DNA of 64,000 bases, from positions 245,953,803 through 246,017,802 of the forward strand of contig OV884059.1 in the NCBI GenBank assembly GCA_930367215.1, written 5' to 3'. The notes beneath the pieces are model-generated. The model saw only the letters and a program-made list of their open reading frames with translations, had not been told where the DNA came from and made no database searches. Below, in pieces: positions 32,607-46,149 of this stretch. A program made the position numbers and the translations under genes. How positions within the stretch are numbered: position 1 is the stretch's first letter; each line of letters starts with the position of its first letter. Origin of the DNA: Pollenia angustigena (taxonomy: Eukaryota > Arthropoda > Insecta > Diptera > Polleniidae).

Positions 32607-33317
32607 ATATCAGAGTACGAAAACAAACAAAATGAAACGTTTGCTTTCGTTTTGTTTTGTTCTTTGCAGTGAGTAAAACAAAAACAAAACCAAAACAATG
32701 AGAATGATTGTGCCATTTTGTTTTGTATTATTTTTGCTCGTGATCGCAAATTGTACATTAATACAAACGTACACAGCTGAAAAAAAAGAGTAAGAACAAT
32801 ATTGAAACATTCAGAGAAAATACGTTTGACAAACGTTTGGTATTTGATTTACTCACTACTATTGTTTCTGAGTGAAATAAAAAGAGAGGTTTTTAGGTTT
32901 TTTGTTTTTATTAATGCTTATTTTGACTACCATAGTAATTAAAAAAAAAAACCAATTAAATTAAATAAAAAGGAATTCAAAGAAAAAAGAATAAAAAATT
33001 ACGTAACAAATCATTTTTTGGACGATGCATTGTGGATTTTACTCTTGTTATGCCACTACAAAAACCAAACAAAAACTAAATCAAATACTCAAAACAAAAC
33101 GTTTCTCTATCTGTTTTGTACTCAGATGTACGATTGTAACGGTAAATTAAATAATGCAGATGAGTGGAAAGCCAATTGTTTCGTTTTCTCTCTTTGACAC
33201 TTGAAAAGTTTTTGTTTTGGTTTTGCTCATGTACAATACAATTTAAAAATTTTGAATAGTTTTGTACATTTTGCAAACGTTTGCGAAATGTTTTGTTTGT
33301 TTTCATACTCTGGTATG
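32607..33317. mobile_element. TIR element adjacent to the previous MITE
   Basis: The left end catatcagagtacgaaaaca and the right end, whose complement is cataccagagtatgaaaaca, form an imperfect inverted repeat continuing through acaaaa and gcaaacgtttgc. No clear target duplication could be fixed. Reading frames inside are low-complexity. Confidence 0.55.
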
Positions 33318-33576
33318 GATTGCTTAGCTGGCCTTTATGCCGAAATTTTTATATGTTTACATAGGGACTGAAATGTCAGATATTTGTATCAAATAAAAAT
33401 GCAATTGCAATTGCGAGCATATGATAAAACAATGAACGACAATTAGAGGAAAAGTCTGCCAGGGTTAAGAATCAAATCCAATTTTGAACATTATCTTAAG
33501 TTATAAAATAAAATATCTTATAGTCCCTGTTACTTTGGTTTCTTCAGAAAGGTGCTTATGAGCATAAGAATTTTTA

Positions 33577-33765
33577 AAAACTGTCATCTAAAATAACGTG
33601 CGTACATGCATACGTCTCATTATTCAATAAAGTGATAAAAACAACGAACTGTAGCCTGGAACTAGTTACAGTTTTCCTACTTAAGTATGAATGTTTGTAC
33701 TTTGTCGATAGTAATATCGATATATCGATAGTGAAATCTGAACTATCGAAAGTATCCAAGCACTA
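33577..33765 (+). repeat. Dispersed repeat with CGATA cluster (copy 2)
   Basis: Direct copy of 705-917, sharing aaagtgataaaaacaacg and tcgatatatcgatagtgaaa. It runs almost directly into the inverted MITE copy. Confidence 0.65.
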
Positions 33766-33789
33766 ATTTGTATAGAAAATATTTTCATA

Positions 33790-35039
33790 CAAACAAAGAA
33801 GGTGTTCAGTGATCTTTTTTTATCTTCATCATCGATCAACAGGAATGAGGCGAAAAATGGGTTAAATATTTGATTGCCAACACCTTTTTTTGTTTCACGT
33901 ACTTTTAATATGTATGTGTTTAGTTATTTGTTTCTTCTCATATCTTCTCATATCAGTCTTTTAACAGAATTAACCGAAACAATTAGAAGTGTTAAAAATT
34001 TTAAAAAACTCTAATGGCATAATGGAGTATTTTATATGCTTAGAGAAATCCTGGAAAAGTGCTGAGAAATTAGATAAACATCTACGATGAGTAAAAGAAT
34101 TTTTCCAAGTCAAGTTTTGTCAAAACTAAAGAAAAGAATCGCTTTAATCCTAAATATTTAAACCAAATTTCTTTACTTAAAGATTATTTTATAAAATGTC
34201 CTTTAACTTTTGAAATAACTAATAAAATTATCTCAGTTTATTTTTGTATAAATATGTAAATATTTGGGGGGTTCACAAGGTAGTCATAAAGTCTTATGTC
34301 TTAAAATAATTACAGGAAATATATATCGCCGCCTTAATATGCAAACCGGCTAAATCCACTTTTTATGTTAATTAAGATGGTGATGCCGTGTGGAAGAGAA
34401 AGATCGCCTCGTCGACCAGCATGTAGTTTTCTTCTATTTAAGTCTTGAAGTGTGTAAAACTGTCTGTAATTTTAATTTTCTATCAAGCTTCAAATTGGAT
34501 AAATAAAAAGTTGTTTGTCTCTCCTGTAAAATGTGCTGAAAGTGAGGTTTGCATATTAAGCCAACGATATGACTGTTGCAAGCTTCCGCTTATAATTTAG
34601 ATTTCTACTATACAGTTATGACGAATCAATGAACACAGCATTACAATTTTTATTTTGTTTGAAATACAACAATATTTATTTTAAACAAAAATTATATTTA
34701 GGATATTATGACGATATGACTTGATACCACACCTTGAGCATTAATTCAAAAATGCATATTACATATTTATGAATTTTTTTTTTTTTTTTGCTTGCTCGTT
34801 TTAGTTCATGAATTGTTATGTTTGGTATGTTATTGTTTTTTTTTTTTTTACCTATAGACTCCAAATAATAAGCAATTAATGCATTTTTATATATGTATTG
34901 AAATTACTTAATTTATAAGAAAACTTTATTAATCGGTTAACCGATCAAAAACAAAATTAACCGGTTAAACCAAAACCTCGGTTAATTAGTCGAGCGATAA
35001 ACCGATTAAAGGCAAAAGGTCGATTAAGTGAATACCCTA
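33790..35039 (-). mobile_element. Partial inverted copy of the split hAT MITE
   Basis: Reverse-complement counterpart of 1347-2520: strings such as gaggcgaaaaatgggttaaa, aattagaagtgttaaaa and aattaaccggttaaacc occur in reversed order. The outer end reads gtgaataccctag. The other terminus is missing. No frame is conserved. Confidence 0.7.
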
Positions 35040-35044
35040 GGGAA

Positions 35045-35765
35045 AACCCCCCAAAATTAATCTGAATAATTTAGTTTCTGATATTCTGAATTGGTGAAGT
35101 TACTATGGAGCTGTACTTTCACAGACCAATTGCAAATATATCCACATTTGTAAGAAATGTGAACTCTTCAGCTAAAAAAAATTTTTCAAAAAAAAAAAAA
35201 AAAATTGGTATTTTCGTAATCGATGAATAAAAAAAAAATTCCTGCATATTTATGTATTTGTAACCCAGTGTAACTTTTTAATACTTTAAAAGTTATTTTT
35301 ACTTTTAAAAAAAATTCTTTAACTTGAAGTACATATTTTTAAATATTTACAACGTAAAACTTGCTGTAGGGCTGACTGATATTATAATATTTGTATGTTT
35401 GATTCCGTAGTACGAGAAATACATATTGTTCAGAGCCTGCTAAAGCTTGTACATACATACATATGTGCTCATGTATTAATAAAATGCGCTTTTATTTTTC
35501 TCTTAAGACACATACTTATATGTTTATGACGTGGGACGTTCAACTTGCTGCACCCCATTTAGAAAAGAAAATGCATTCATTTATATTTACACCACGAAAG
35601 AGGCGATTATATTTTTTTTAGATATAAATCAATTTATGCAAAATATTAGAAAAAACGACAACTTTAAATTTATTTCTATTTAAAACTAGGCTTTTATAAA
35701 TTTGAAATACTTTTTTATTTTGCAAAATATTTACGAATTACAAGTACCTCTACGAAGAATTGTTC
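35045..35765. other. AT-rich intergenic sequence
   Basis: No gene or repeat structure was recognised. Confidence 0.4.
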
Positions 35766-35769
35766 GTTA

Positions 35770-36665
35770 TAAAAAAATTCTGCAGATCGACATTTATTAA
35801 AGAAGTCTATGGTGGACATGGTTAAAGAAGGAGATTTGTTAAGTTCTATTCAGCCAATTGACGCTGGAGTCGCTCAGGGAAGCATCCTGGGCCCACTTTT
35901 ATACTTAATATATATACCCGGATATGCCAACAAACAACTACACCCAAACTTCAACATTTGCCGACGATACAGATTTTCTAATTCAACTAGAACTGTGGTT
36001 AAAACAATAGAGGATAAAGGTCAATGGGCAAAAATGCATACATAAGTATAACATTCACCAGTCGGGAATCATGCCGCTCTATTGAAATTAATAATCAAAT
36101 TATACCTCAACATTCGCATATAAAATATCTCGGTATACATTTAGATCGCTGTTTAACGTGGAAAAGCCATATAGAGGCAAAATTAACTCAAATGAAACTA
36201 AAAGCCGTCCAAATTCATTGGCTTATTGGAAGAAACCCAGTGCTAAGTCTCGATTACAAACTTCTACTTTACAACTCCATCTTAAAGCCAATCTGGTGCT
36301 ATGGTATTCAGTTATGGGGCACTGCCTCAGCCTCTAATATCGAAAAAATTCAAAGGCGACTAAATAAACTTCCTCGAATAATCACAGCTTCCTCTTGGTA
36401 TATTTAAAACTCAAATATTCACAAGGATCTCAATGTTCCATTAGTTAAAACTATGATTACGAAATATGCAGTAAAATACTTAAAAAGGCTCGAATTGCAT
36501 CCGAACCCACTAGCTCGAAATATTTTAAATGATAGCGGCCACACTCGCTTAAGGAGAGGAGCCACTGCAGCACTTACCCATTTAGATGAGCGATTAACAC
36601 CTAAATATAGATGTGAACAGAATCCGTGGTGAAGAAAATTTGTGTGGCACTGGCAGGACATTAAA
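35770..36665 (+). pseudogene. Jockey-type LINE reverse transcriptase, C-terminal part
   Basis: The block GVAQGSILGPLLYLIY (about 35866-35913) is followed by FADDT at 35957 in another frame, the reverse transcriptase active-site motif. Then come INNQIIPQHSHIKYLGIHLD, LTWKSHIEAKL and a C-terminal LHPNPLARNIL stretch ending near 36660. These match the order of Jockey-clade polymerases. At least two frameshifts, an internal deletion between FADDT and the KYLGI block and late stops make it inactive. A T-run follows at about 36746-36768. Confidence 0.75.
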
Positions 36666-36742
36666 TAAAGTATTAGGATAAGATTTGATTAATTATTGTT
36701 AGTTCATTTAATATATGTATGTAGATTCATTTCATTTCATTA

Positions 36743-36775
<33 letters not shown>

Positions 36776-36954
36776 ACAGATAGATATTCTTCCGTATTCA
36801 TCAAAATGCTACTTAATAAACGTTTGCTAAATTTGATTGTCTTTTAAGTATACGCTTTAGAGCATTAGGCAAGAAGAGGATAAAGAGTTACAGACATAAC
36901 TCGACGAAGATCTTTTTCAAATACAAGAAAATCTTGCAAATTTATAATAATAGC

Positions 36955-37732
36955 TGCGTTCGTTTACCCCAAAATTTGCAAAAATCTGTACAAATTTGTA
37001 CTGGATTTTACTGAAATGCGTTCGCGTACACATACATTTGTAAAAGAGAGCATCTACTGAGAGAGTAAAGTGACAGTTATCAGCAAAGAGCCTGCAAATT
37101 TTCACTGATTTTTGCCTGTAAAATCCAGTAGAAAACAAAAACATATGAATCAATATAGTAAACAAGCAAAAAACATACAATTTGCAAACAAAAAGTCTAC
37201 AATTTGTAAAAAAATTTTAAAAGAACAAAAACTGAATTCAAAGTGCAGCTTAAACTAAAAAGTAGTGTTCTAATAGGTATTTTTGAAAAGTAAATTAAAT
37301 TGATTATAAATAACATTGCATTAATATTTTAGAGATGTTAACCTAATAAATAAATGAATTCTTCTTACTGCATATTATTCAAGGTACCGAATATCAAAAA
37401 CAAAGTATTCATGTATTTTCGTATGTAATTTAACTAGAAACAAAATTAAAAGTCATGTACAAACTGAACAAGTCTAAAAGCTTCTACAGAAGTTCATTTA
37501 ATAAATACATTTGCTACGAATTTATAATTATTAAAATGCAATGCATCAAGCATATATATATATACATATATTTTACAGCACTCAGCTTTTTAGCGGTCAT
37601 ATGTTTAAATTAACCTGCAAGTTTTTCGGTTCGTTAACTTTTTTGTGCAAGAGCCAGTTTCGATAGTAAAATTTTTATATTACCCAAAATTTACTCACCT
37701 ACTGGTTTTTACTGGAAAAGTAAACAAACGCA
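36955..37732. mobile_element. Candidate TIR element
   Basis: Ends tgcgttcgtttac (36955-36967) and complement (37720-37732) match at 12 of 13 positions. The interior repeats ttttactgga motifs in both orientations. The target duplication is unclear and there is no gene. Confidence 0.4.
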
Positions 37733-38286
37733 CCTAATAATACATCGAGGTGTTTTCTTAATAATGTGCGCGTCACAATAAAGTATGCATAAATATTAGA
37801 CTGGTCGCATCTTGTATGGGATTTTTTTTTTTTTAAATTTAAATGTTTGCGCTGCTTTAAATATGTGGTTTGGTGTAAGAAATCAAGTCCTAATTTTTCA
37901 GCTCAATCCGACGGTGCCTAGTCGTGCCAAGTGGGGCCCAAAGTTCCCCATATGATAAAAAAACATCTTTTCTATCAGATCTTTATAGTAATACTAGTTG
38001 AAAAGCCGAAAATCAAAAATATGACTACGCTACGATCTTCGGTAGAGAAAGTACTTCAAGTGTGCCAAATTTCAGCTTCCTATGTCATCAGATGGCTTCA
38101 GAAAGTTGCGGAAAGAATAGGACATACATGCAAACATCCTGACATACTAAGAAATTATATATTGTATAGATAGATTAAAGTATTTGCTGTTTAATATTTT
38201 AGTATGATACGAACGAAAGATTTTTAACTAATTTTAACTAATTCGGGGTCGCTGAATCCGGTGGTGCTAGCCGTTTTTTTAGGTTA
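37733..38286. other. Non-coding sequence before the foldback element
   Basis: No gene. It includes a T-run at 37822-37835 and may belong to a larger unit containing the palindrome. Confidence 0.35.
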
Positions 38287-40231
38287 GCTTTAGTTTTCGA
38301 GATATACCGTTATTTCGAAAATTAAGGATGTTGCACAACATATGTTCGCGCAACTCAAAAACGCTTTAGCTTATTGAAAAACTAAAAAAAACCGAAATTC
38401 GGCAATAAAATTTACTTTAAGAAAGTTAAAACTTTTTTCTTCATATTGGCTTTGGTTTTCGAGATATACCGTTATTTCGAAAATTAGGGAGGTTGCACAA
38501 CATATATTCGCGTAACTCAAAAACGCTTTAGTTTATTGAAAAACAAAAAAAAAACCGAAGTTCCGCAATAAAATTTACTTTAAGAAAGTTAAAACTTTTT
38601 TCTTCATATTGGCTTTGGTTTTCGAGATATACCGTTATTTCGAAAATTAAGGAGGTTGCACAACATATGTTCGCGTAACTCAAAAACGCTTTAGCTTATT
38701 GAAAAACTAAAAAAAACCGAAATTCCGCAATAAAATTTACTTTAAGAAAGGTAAAACGTTTTTCTTATATGCGCAGTCGTTTTAGAAACATAATTTTTTT
38801 TTCTGGAAAAAAAAATAATTTTTTTATTAAAATTTTGGAATTTTTGTTTTTAAAAATTCATAAAAAATTGAAAAATGGAGCTATGCTTCTAATTTTATAG
38901 AGTCATATAAAAAACAATATTGCAAACAAAACAAGCTATAAATGATTAAAATCTGTTCACAACTTTTGATTTTATGTATTCAAGATGAGTCAGATAAGCA
39001 GTACCTACTCCAAGTTGTTGAGCACTATCGTCATTTATATCCGTCCCACAACAAATCTTCTCTTTTAAATTTTTCTACTTAATAAAATCAATCAAATAAA
39101 TTTACACTTTTTTTTGAAATTTCGAAATTTTCATTAAAAAAATTATTGTAGAAGCATAGCTGCATTTTCCAATTTTAAATGAATTTGTATGACAGCCCCC
39201 CTAAAAAGTAAAGGTAAAGGGCAAGTATGTCTCGAGAAAATGTTTAGGACAAAAAACTAATTGAGGTCGGTCATACATTATATTCCCCTAGGTCTGACTC
39301 CTTGGCAGTTATGGAGCTTTTTCTTCAATATATTTCTAGTCTGTAGTTAAAATTTTGAATGGGAGCCCCTTAATGAATGGAGATAGCAGGTAGGTATTTT
39401 AGAAATAAATGATGGAGATGAAAAATAAAGTGGAGTTGGTCATACATTTGACCCTTCTTGAGGCATCCTAGGCACTACACGGGTCAAATATAAGAATTTC
39501 AATTATACAAATATGGCGGTTTAATAAAATTCTTAAATTAATTAAAATTTTTCACCTTTTGTGAATACATAAAATCAAAAGTTGTGAACAGATTTTAATA
39601 ATTTATACCTTGTTTTGTTTGCAATATTGTTTTTTATATGACTCTATAAAATTAGAAGCATAGCTCCATTTTTCAATTTTTTATGAATTTTTAAAAACAA
39701 AAATTCCGAAATTTTAATAAAAAAATTATTTTTTTTTCCGGAAAAAAAAAATTATGTTTCTAAAACGACTGCGCATATAAGAAAAATGTTTTACCTTTCT
39801 TAAAGTAAATTTTATTGCGGAATTTCGGTTTTTTTTAGTTTTTCAATAAGCTAAAGCGTTTTATGCGAACATATGTTGTGCAACCTCCTTAATTTTCGAA
39901 ATAACGGTATATCTCGAAAACCAAAGCCAATATGAAGAAAAAAGTTTTAACTTTCTTAAAGTAAATTTTATTGCGGAATTTCGGTTTTTTTTGTTTTTCA
40001 ATAAACTAAAGCGTTTTTGAGTTACGCAAATATATGTTGTGCAACCTCCCTAATTTTCGAAATAACGGTATATCTCGAAAACCAAAGCCAATATGAAGAA
40101 AAAAGTTTTAACTTTCTTAAAGTAAATTTTATTGCCGAATTTCGGTTTTTTTTAGTTTTTCAATAAGCTAAAGCGTTTTTGAGTTGCGCGAACATATGTT
40201 GTGCAACATCCTTAATTTTCGAAATAACGGT
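38287..40231. mobile_element. Large foldback element with satellite-like arms
   Basis: The left arm 38287-38982 has three tandem units (period about 162 bp, each with tttcgagatataccgttatt) followed by about 210 bp of unique arm. The right arm 39562-40231 is its mirror image, including three inverted units. The central 580 bp are unique. Unit-specific variants (ggatgttgc in the outer unit, agggaggttgc in the middle one) occur in matching order in both arms. The tandem array therefore existed before the palindrome formed. No coding region is present. Confidence 0.85.
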
Positions 40232-40239
40232 AAGATATC

Positions 40240-40440
40240 GATTTAAAAATTGGGTCACTTGACATAAAATCCCCCATTTGTATTTCGACAAACCCATGTG
40301 GGTTCTCCAACACCAAATAAGGCAATTTTGGAGATTAAAATGAGCCATCAAGACGTAAATTTGCGTCATCGCATAAAATGATTGTGAAGGCTGATGATTT
40401 TCAATAATCCTTAAAACGAGCACTCTTCGTTGTGCATTAA
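40240..40440 (-). pseudogene. Mariner-like transposase fragment (tentative)
   Basis: On the minus strand a 60-codon stretch of eroded sequence around NLQNCLIW and a GEP-like step recalls the block after the first catalytic Asp of mariner-type transposases (NKQNCxIWxxENP). Frames shift within it. The better-preserved relative is at 50050-51300. Confidence 0.35.
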
Positions 40441-40444
40441 AGTC

Positions 40445-41415
40445 ATTAAAGTGAAAGAAACATTAACTTGTGTTTTTATGTACAATAAAAAAAACTTAAA
40501 TTTTAACATTGTTAACTTTGTTTTTCATATTCTATCTTTTTTTGTTCTATTATTCTGAACACAAAAATATAGTAGCGGTATTCTGTATTTGGTGCAAATT
40601 GTTCAGCACAAGAGCATATGCAAAATATTATAGCTTTTTTATGAAATCTAACAGAAATTCTGTGTATTTTGTTGTTGGACTAACAAAAAAAACTGCGATA
40701 TTTTTTATTCGTTTATTTGCAAGACCATTTGCACAAAACACTGAACTTCTCTACTGTTTGATACATTCCCTTATTTCATTTTTTCCTATTGCACAGTCTC
40801 ATATAAACCCAACAACAAAAAATGCGTATACTTATTTTATCTTTTAAGGGTCCTTGAAAAGGTTCATTTATGTATGTGTTTACACACACGTACAGCTGTT
40901 ATAGATACAAGCTGAAATACAAATACAAACTTAAAAAGTATAACAAAGACAAATACAAAAATTTGGAATAAAAACAATCTCTCATTAACACAACGATATT
41001 AAAAATAAATCTTTAAATCCAATTGAATTAAAACTTATTTATACAAACTTATACCTTAGGGGGGTGCCAAATTAATAAAAATCAATTTTATAACCATGTA
41101 GTAGCGATTAATTTAACAAAAATGTTATCAAACTTGGAACAACGATACCCAACACAACAATAATCAATGCTCTGTAAATGGATTTAAAAAATTGGCTTAT
41201 TTTCAATAAAAAAAAAAGAAAAATGTTACACTTTTGCACTCTTATGGTGTTTTCTATTCTGACAATAATGTTCCATGTGTGTTACCATTCACGCGGGTTT
41301 TTGTTCTATTCTAAAAAAATATGCAAAAATGTGAAAAGTTGTCGTTTTCTTTCTAAATATGTTGCAAAAATAAGTAGTAAATTTGTTCCTTTTCTTACCC
41401 CCAGCTATAACTGAG
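40445..41415. other. AT-rich intergenic sequence
   Basis: No gene or repeat boundary recognised. The open frames here are AT-rich noise with Phe/Tyr/Lys-biased composition. Confidence 0.4.
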
Positions 41416-41422
41416 TGTAATA

Positions 41423-41869
41423 CCGTGTTCAGATATGCACCTTAATTGAGTTTTACGCAATAAATGCCATTATTGAGCTCAATTATCCATACAAAATTGC
41501 AATTTAGGTTTTGCTCAATTAGTACGAAATTGTTGTAAATATTGAGTAAAATTTAAATGCGACACGGTTACAAATGTGTTTATTAAGCAAAACACAACTA
41601 ACTAAACAGTGTTTTGACATTTGGCAATTGAAATTACAACAAAAAAAGGCCCATCCAATTTGGTCTGCTCAAAAACCAGATGCTTATTCCTTAAAGATGT
41701 CGAACGTTGTTTACATTTTCTTATACATGTACATTTTTGTTTACGTTGAATGTTGTATGTAGTAGTAATATAAATTGAGTTAGCTAAATTGTGTATATGT
41801 GAACAGAAAGATAATTATGTCAATTAACCGAATATTGACTCAATAAAAAAAATGTATATCTGAACACGG
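41423..41869. mobile_element. TA-duplicating MITE, 447 bp
   Basis: Ends ccgtgttcagatat (41423-41436) and complement (41856-41869), flanked by TA on each side. There is no conserved frame. Confidence 0.75.
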
Positions 41870-41871
41870 TA

Positions 41872-43280
41872 TAAGATAATACCCTTTTTGCATCTGCGCT
41901 AAGTACTTTTTTATGCAAGCAAGTATTTTTTTATTGACTTTTTTCTTGTGTTTGCGTACAATTTGTGTTATATTGTGATTTCCGTTTATATTGTGATGGA
42001 TAAAAAAATATTTTGTTTTTCGTTTGTTTTACTTTTATTTTATAATTACTTTTTTTACGCAAAATTTTTGACACAAAGATGACTTTAATTATTGAAAATC
42101 AGTACTGTTAACGCTTGTTGGAATACAAATTAAATTCAATGTTGAATGTCGCTACAACGTTGCATTCAATATTTAACATGCTAAATACACATTAGTGTTG
42201 AGTGTAAATCGTAGCTATTATTTTGTTCCATTGTAATTTAGAAAAATGTATCACTTTGTAAGGGTGCGTGTTACCTGATAAATATATTACACAATTATAA
42301 TGCATAATTATTTTTTAGAAAAGAAAACACCATTATTCTCGATGACATCAACACATCATAACAAGAAACTAATAAGTTTTTGAGAAAAAAGCGCGCCCGT
42401 GTGGGCTGCCCCAAACAGAAACCCGCCTTTTTTTGTCTAAAAAACATTTAACTTTATAAAACAATTTGTCATCTACAATGGAATAAACGGGTCTTTTTTT
42501 TGAAAATTTTGAGTTAAGCATGACACTTAACCAAAGTCATCAAAAGTTGGTTTAAATCTTAACCGTGTTACACGATAAAGCGGCGGTGTATACATATAAG
42601 GTCAATATAAAAATGTTGGAGTTATAGCACAACATATTTCTTAAGCATTTTAAATTTATAAAAAAGTAATAAATAATTTATGTGAAACAATTTTGTTGGT
42701 TTATTCTTCTAGAGAAAATGTTTATTAAAGAGATTATTCAACTGTGTTACATTTTGTGCTCGTCATTGTATGTGTTTTTAACCGTTGTTTAAAGAAAAAA
42801 AATTTAAAAAAAGTTTGTAAAACAAAACAAGATTTTATGTTTTGAAGTTACAAATCTTTGATAATGTATCTAACAGAGAACGGCTTTGTGCGACTGCAAA
42901 AAATTCGCATTAAATTAAAAACATAAAATACACTCATTTGTGTTCATGCAATCAAACTTTCTCAGCCAAACACATCGGTGTTGTTTTTAAATTCATTCAA
43001 GTCATGCACAGCGTATTGGCATTGCCATTCATACCATTTTTAGCTTCGTTCGCCAATTATTGCTTTGGTAAAAAGTATATACCTAGAAAGAAAAATACAC
43101 AAAAATCATTGCTCTGATGACTATTCAGCAGCTGAAACAATTTCCATAGAAACAGAAGACGTTTTTATTTTTTATCATTTCTTAAAAGTACAGTAGCTCT
43201 GTATGTACAATGTATAATGTATTGTTGTTATTGTTGTTAATGTTGCTTGTTACGCTTTTAAAAAAATACCCTGCAAATAA
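41872..43280. other. AT-rich intergenic sequence
   Basis: No gene. A short imperfect palindrome around ttcaatgttgaatg lies at about 42136-42180. Confidence 0.4.
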
Positions 43281-43660
43281 TAGGACTAGTCCAAACACGC
43301 GTGTAAAATGTAGCCCACAAGGGACTAGGACTAGTCCAAAAGTAACCCAAACGTATGGAAAAACATGGTCTATTTAACATTACGATGTCCTAGGGCAGGA
43401 TCATATAACCCAGCTTTGGATTACAAGGGAGTAGTATTAAAACCGCTCCATGATATACTCGGGAGGATAAGTTGTGAAGTCGTTAAAAACCAACACATTT
43501 CGTTAAAAAACGAAGACATGTCGTCTCACTACAAACACTTTTTAACAATGACATGGTCCATGCTTGCATTATATCGGTTTAGTCCAATGAGTAGTCCATT
43601 TGATCAAAATCAGGTGGTCAGATATTATTTGCAGGGTAAACACAAAAACAACTAGTTTAT
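43281..43660. other. Sequence with repeated AGGACTAGTCC palindromes
   Basis: The palindrome ggactagtcc occurs at about 43283 and 43329, each followed by aaa. An unassigned frame follows at 43365-43655 (96 codons); its composition is less biased than neighbouring noise but I recognise no domain. Confidence 0.3.
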
Positions 43661-44380
43661 TTGAACTTATGCCTACAACAATCATACCAACAAAGCGACT
43701 CTTACTCATACCAATTTACATTCGTCGTTGTGCCATCGAGTGGACAATGACTACTTAAATGTAAAAGCAAAAGAATAAATGCCGTTTGACTTTAAGAAAT
43801 TGTGTTATTGCGTGCGCAACAATAAATGCAAACAAAGCACTTTCAATAAAAAACACACATACACAAATCAAATGTGTACAAAACGATGTCAAAATTACCA
43901 ACGTTGAACTTTGTTTTGCAGGCATAGAGTTAATGTAAATTATAGCGTATGAGTAAATCAACAAAAAATAGTGGATTTTGCAGTTCTCTGGTATCTAATC
44001 ACGTTTATAATTGATATAGACCAACAAAAAAATGCATAAAAGTTCACACCCTACTTTCACTCAAATTAATTAAACGAGAATTACCATAAATTTAAATCAG
44101 TAATCGCAATTGTTTTCACAAAAGTGGTAAAATAATAATAATACGCCAAATCAAAGCATTGTGCTATTTCGTTTATTAAACCCTTCGCCGTTTTAATTTG
44201 TTTTTCTTTTAATATTTTCAGTCCCTGGCTAAAATTGATTTTTTTTAATTATCGATTTAGATTACATTTCTAAGAATTGTTCAATGGGATATTTTACGTT
44301 TCTTAATTTAGGCACACACACAAAACCACAGAAGTATTGTTTAGAGGCACAATTGGGGCACTCAAACAGTTGACATAAAG
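43661..44380. other. AT-rich intergenic sequence
   Basis: Nothing recognised. Confidence 0.4.
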
Positions 44381-44582
44381 GGTGAGTTCCAAAACATCAG
44401 TTGCAAAGCAACTCGCTTTTTTAAGTGCTTTCTACCAAGCAACCGTGAAAAATTTTACAATGTTATCTGTACCAAAGTTCACTAAAAACGATATCGATGC
44501 GTACACAAACTAAATATAGTTAAACTCTATGATACTTTTTTGACTTTGACTGCAAAGTATTATGATGTTTAGGAACTCAGCC
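44381..44582. mobile_element. Candidate small MITE
   Basis: ggtgagttccaaaacatca at the left and the complement of ggctgagttcctaaacatca at the right form an imperfect inverted repeat 200 bp apart. The target duplication is not clear. Confidence 0.4.
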
Positions 44583-44635
44583 AAATTAACATGTCTAAAA
44601 TAATAACACAAATAAATATGACTGCTGTGAGCAAC

Positions 44636-44810
44636 ACTCATAATTTAGATTTCTACTGTGTAGTTATGACAAATCAATAAACTCGGCATAAAAAGTCTTA
44701 TTATTTTAGGATCTTTTTTGCTTAAAACACATCAATAATTTGTTAAACTTTTTCTAAATGTTAAGATATTATGAAAATATAACTTGATACCATACCATTT
44801 AAATCCCCCA
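44636..44810 (-). repeat. Fragment of the hAT MITE family seen at 1347 and 33790
   Basis: Shares cataatttagatttctact and a later atgaaaatataacttgatacca-like string, in the same order as 34590-34730. Confidence 0.55.
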
Positions 44811-45970
44811 ACTATGTTTAAATATACAGTTTATCAATAATTTTTTCATTTTCTTTTTTTTAATTTCTAATATTTTTAAGCATATGACTTGAATTCTCAC
44901 ATAAATTATTAATTATTTGGCATTTTTCGAAATGTCAATAGAGAATTTTATATCTTTTTTTTAAAGTGATTTGAATGAAACAAAATTATTAACACTGTTC
45001 AGGGTTTTGTCTTTAGTTAAATCGTTATTACATCGAAAGAATTATTTACTAAATATAACTTGAACAAAGAAAATTGTGCATGATTCTCGTCCAAACAAAA
45101 ATTACTTATTCTAAATATATGTGGGTTAAGCAAAATGTTTCTTTATTTAAGAAAATTTTACTAAATATGTGCGAACAAAACAAGAAATTATTTTAAGATT
45201 TTGGATTTTTAATCCAGATTTTTATCATCAAATTTAGTTTTCATTAAATTATTTTTATGAAAGAATTTTTACAACATGAAATATATTAATATTTATTGAC
45301 AATTTTTCATTCTTGACAGAACTGATAATCCAACTGGGATTTTCTTCTTTTAAGAAACGAAATTGATTTCTTTAGAAAATAAACTTCTTTCCGTGTAGTT
45401 ATTACTAATAAAAACTTTTAATAGAAATCGATAAAAAGTTAACTCAAAATTATAGCGGCGATATATGTTTCAATGATAGTATTTATTGCCACAGTGGATA
45501 TAAGTACAGAGTATATAAGTACAGAGCTTTTGTGTAACATTCTTAAGTACAATAACTTGCAACAGTGTTGTCAATTCTACGTGGCAAAAAATTATTTATC
45601 AAATTGTTGGGGAAAACTATGTAGAAGCTTAACAAATTATACTTTTAATGAAAAATAGAATAAATAAAAATTATTTAACTAATAGCTGTTTTACACTATC
45701 ACACAAGTCTTACGTATTTTGAAAAAAATACAAACATGTCATAATAAATTGTTATTGTTTTTTGAAAATGTTCAAACAATAATAAGATCAGAGAAGCATT
45801 TTCGAAAAATACTAAAAACTTTGTGGCATAGTATGTAACGGCCTTAAATAACATTTTCATTTACAAAAAATATGTATACGTACATACATAACATAATTTT
45901 GATTGTAAAAATATTTAAGTATTGCTGATACTTAATTTCCATTTCAATTATAAAAAACAAGGACTTAATA
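44811..45970. other. AT-rich intergenic sequence with a SINE-tail fragment
   Basis: 45230-45320 resembles 63710-63810, the tail region of a SINE-like repeat (cattaaattatttttatga, acaacatgaaat). Nothing else was recognised. Confidence 0.4.
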
Positions 45971-45974
45971 GTTA

Positions 45975-46085
45975 TAGCCAGGGCAAGGAAGTTCATGCAC
46001 TTAAAATCGCAAAATATGCGCATAAAACATGCACTAAAAATCGTAAAATATGCAAAAAAAAATTACAAAATATGCATTAAAAATA
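45975..46085 (+). repeat. hAT left-end-like fragment with AAAATATGC units
   Basis: cagggcaaggaag followed by several aaaatatgc units with atgcgcataaaa, similar to 19506 onward. Confidence 0.45.
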
Positions 46086-46149
46086 TATTTATTTAACCAT
46101 ATTTCACAAAAAAAAAAAAAAAAAATTTTTCCAAAAACAACAACAAAAC

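Noticed and set aside
38287..38773. CRISPR-like array
   Set aside because: Units are 162 bp, contiguous without spacers and mirrored, in a eukaryotic context; this is a foldback arm.
40509..40847. 112-codon plus-strand frame
   Set aside because: Phe/Tyr-rich with no recognisable motif, typical of AT-rich non-coding sequence.
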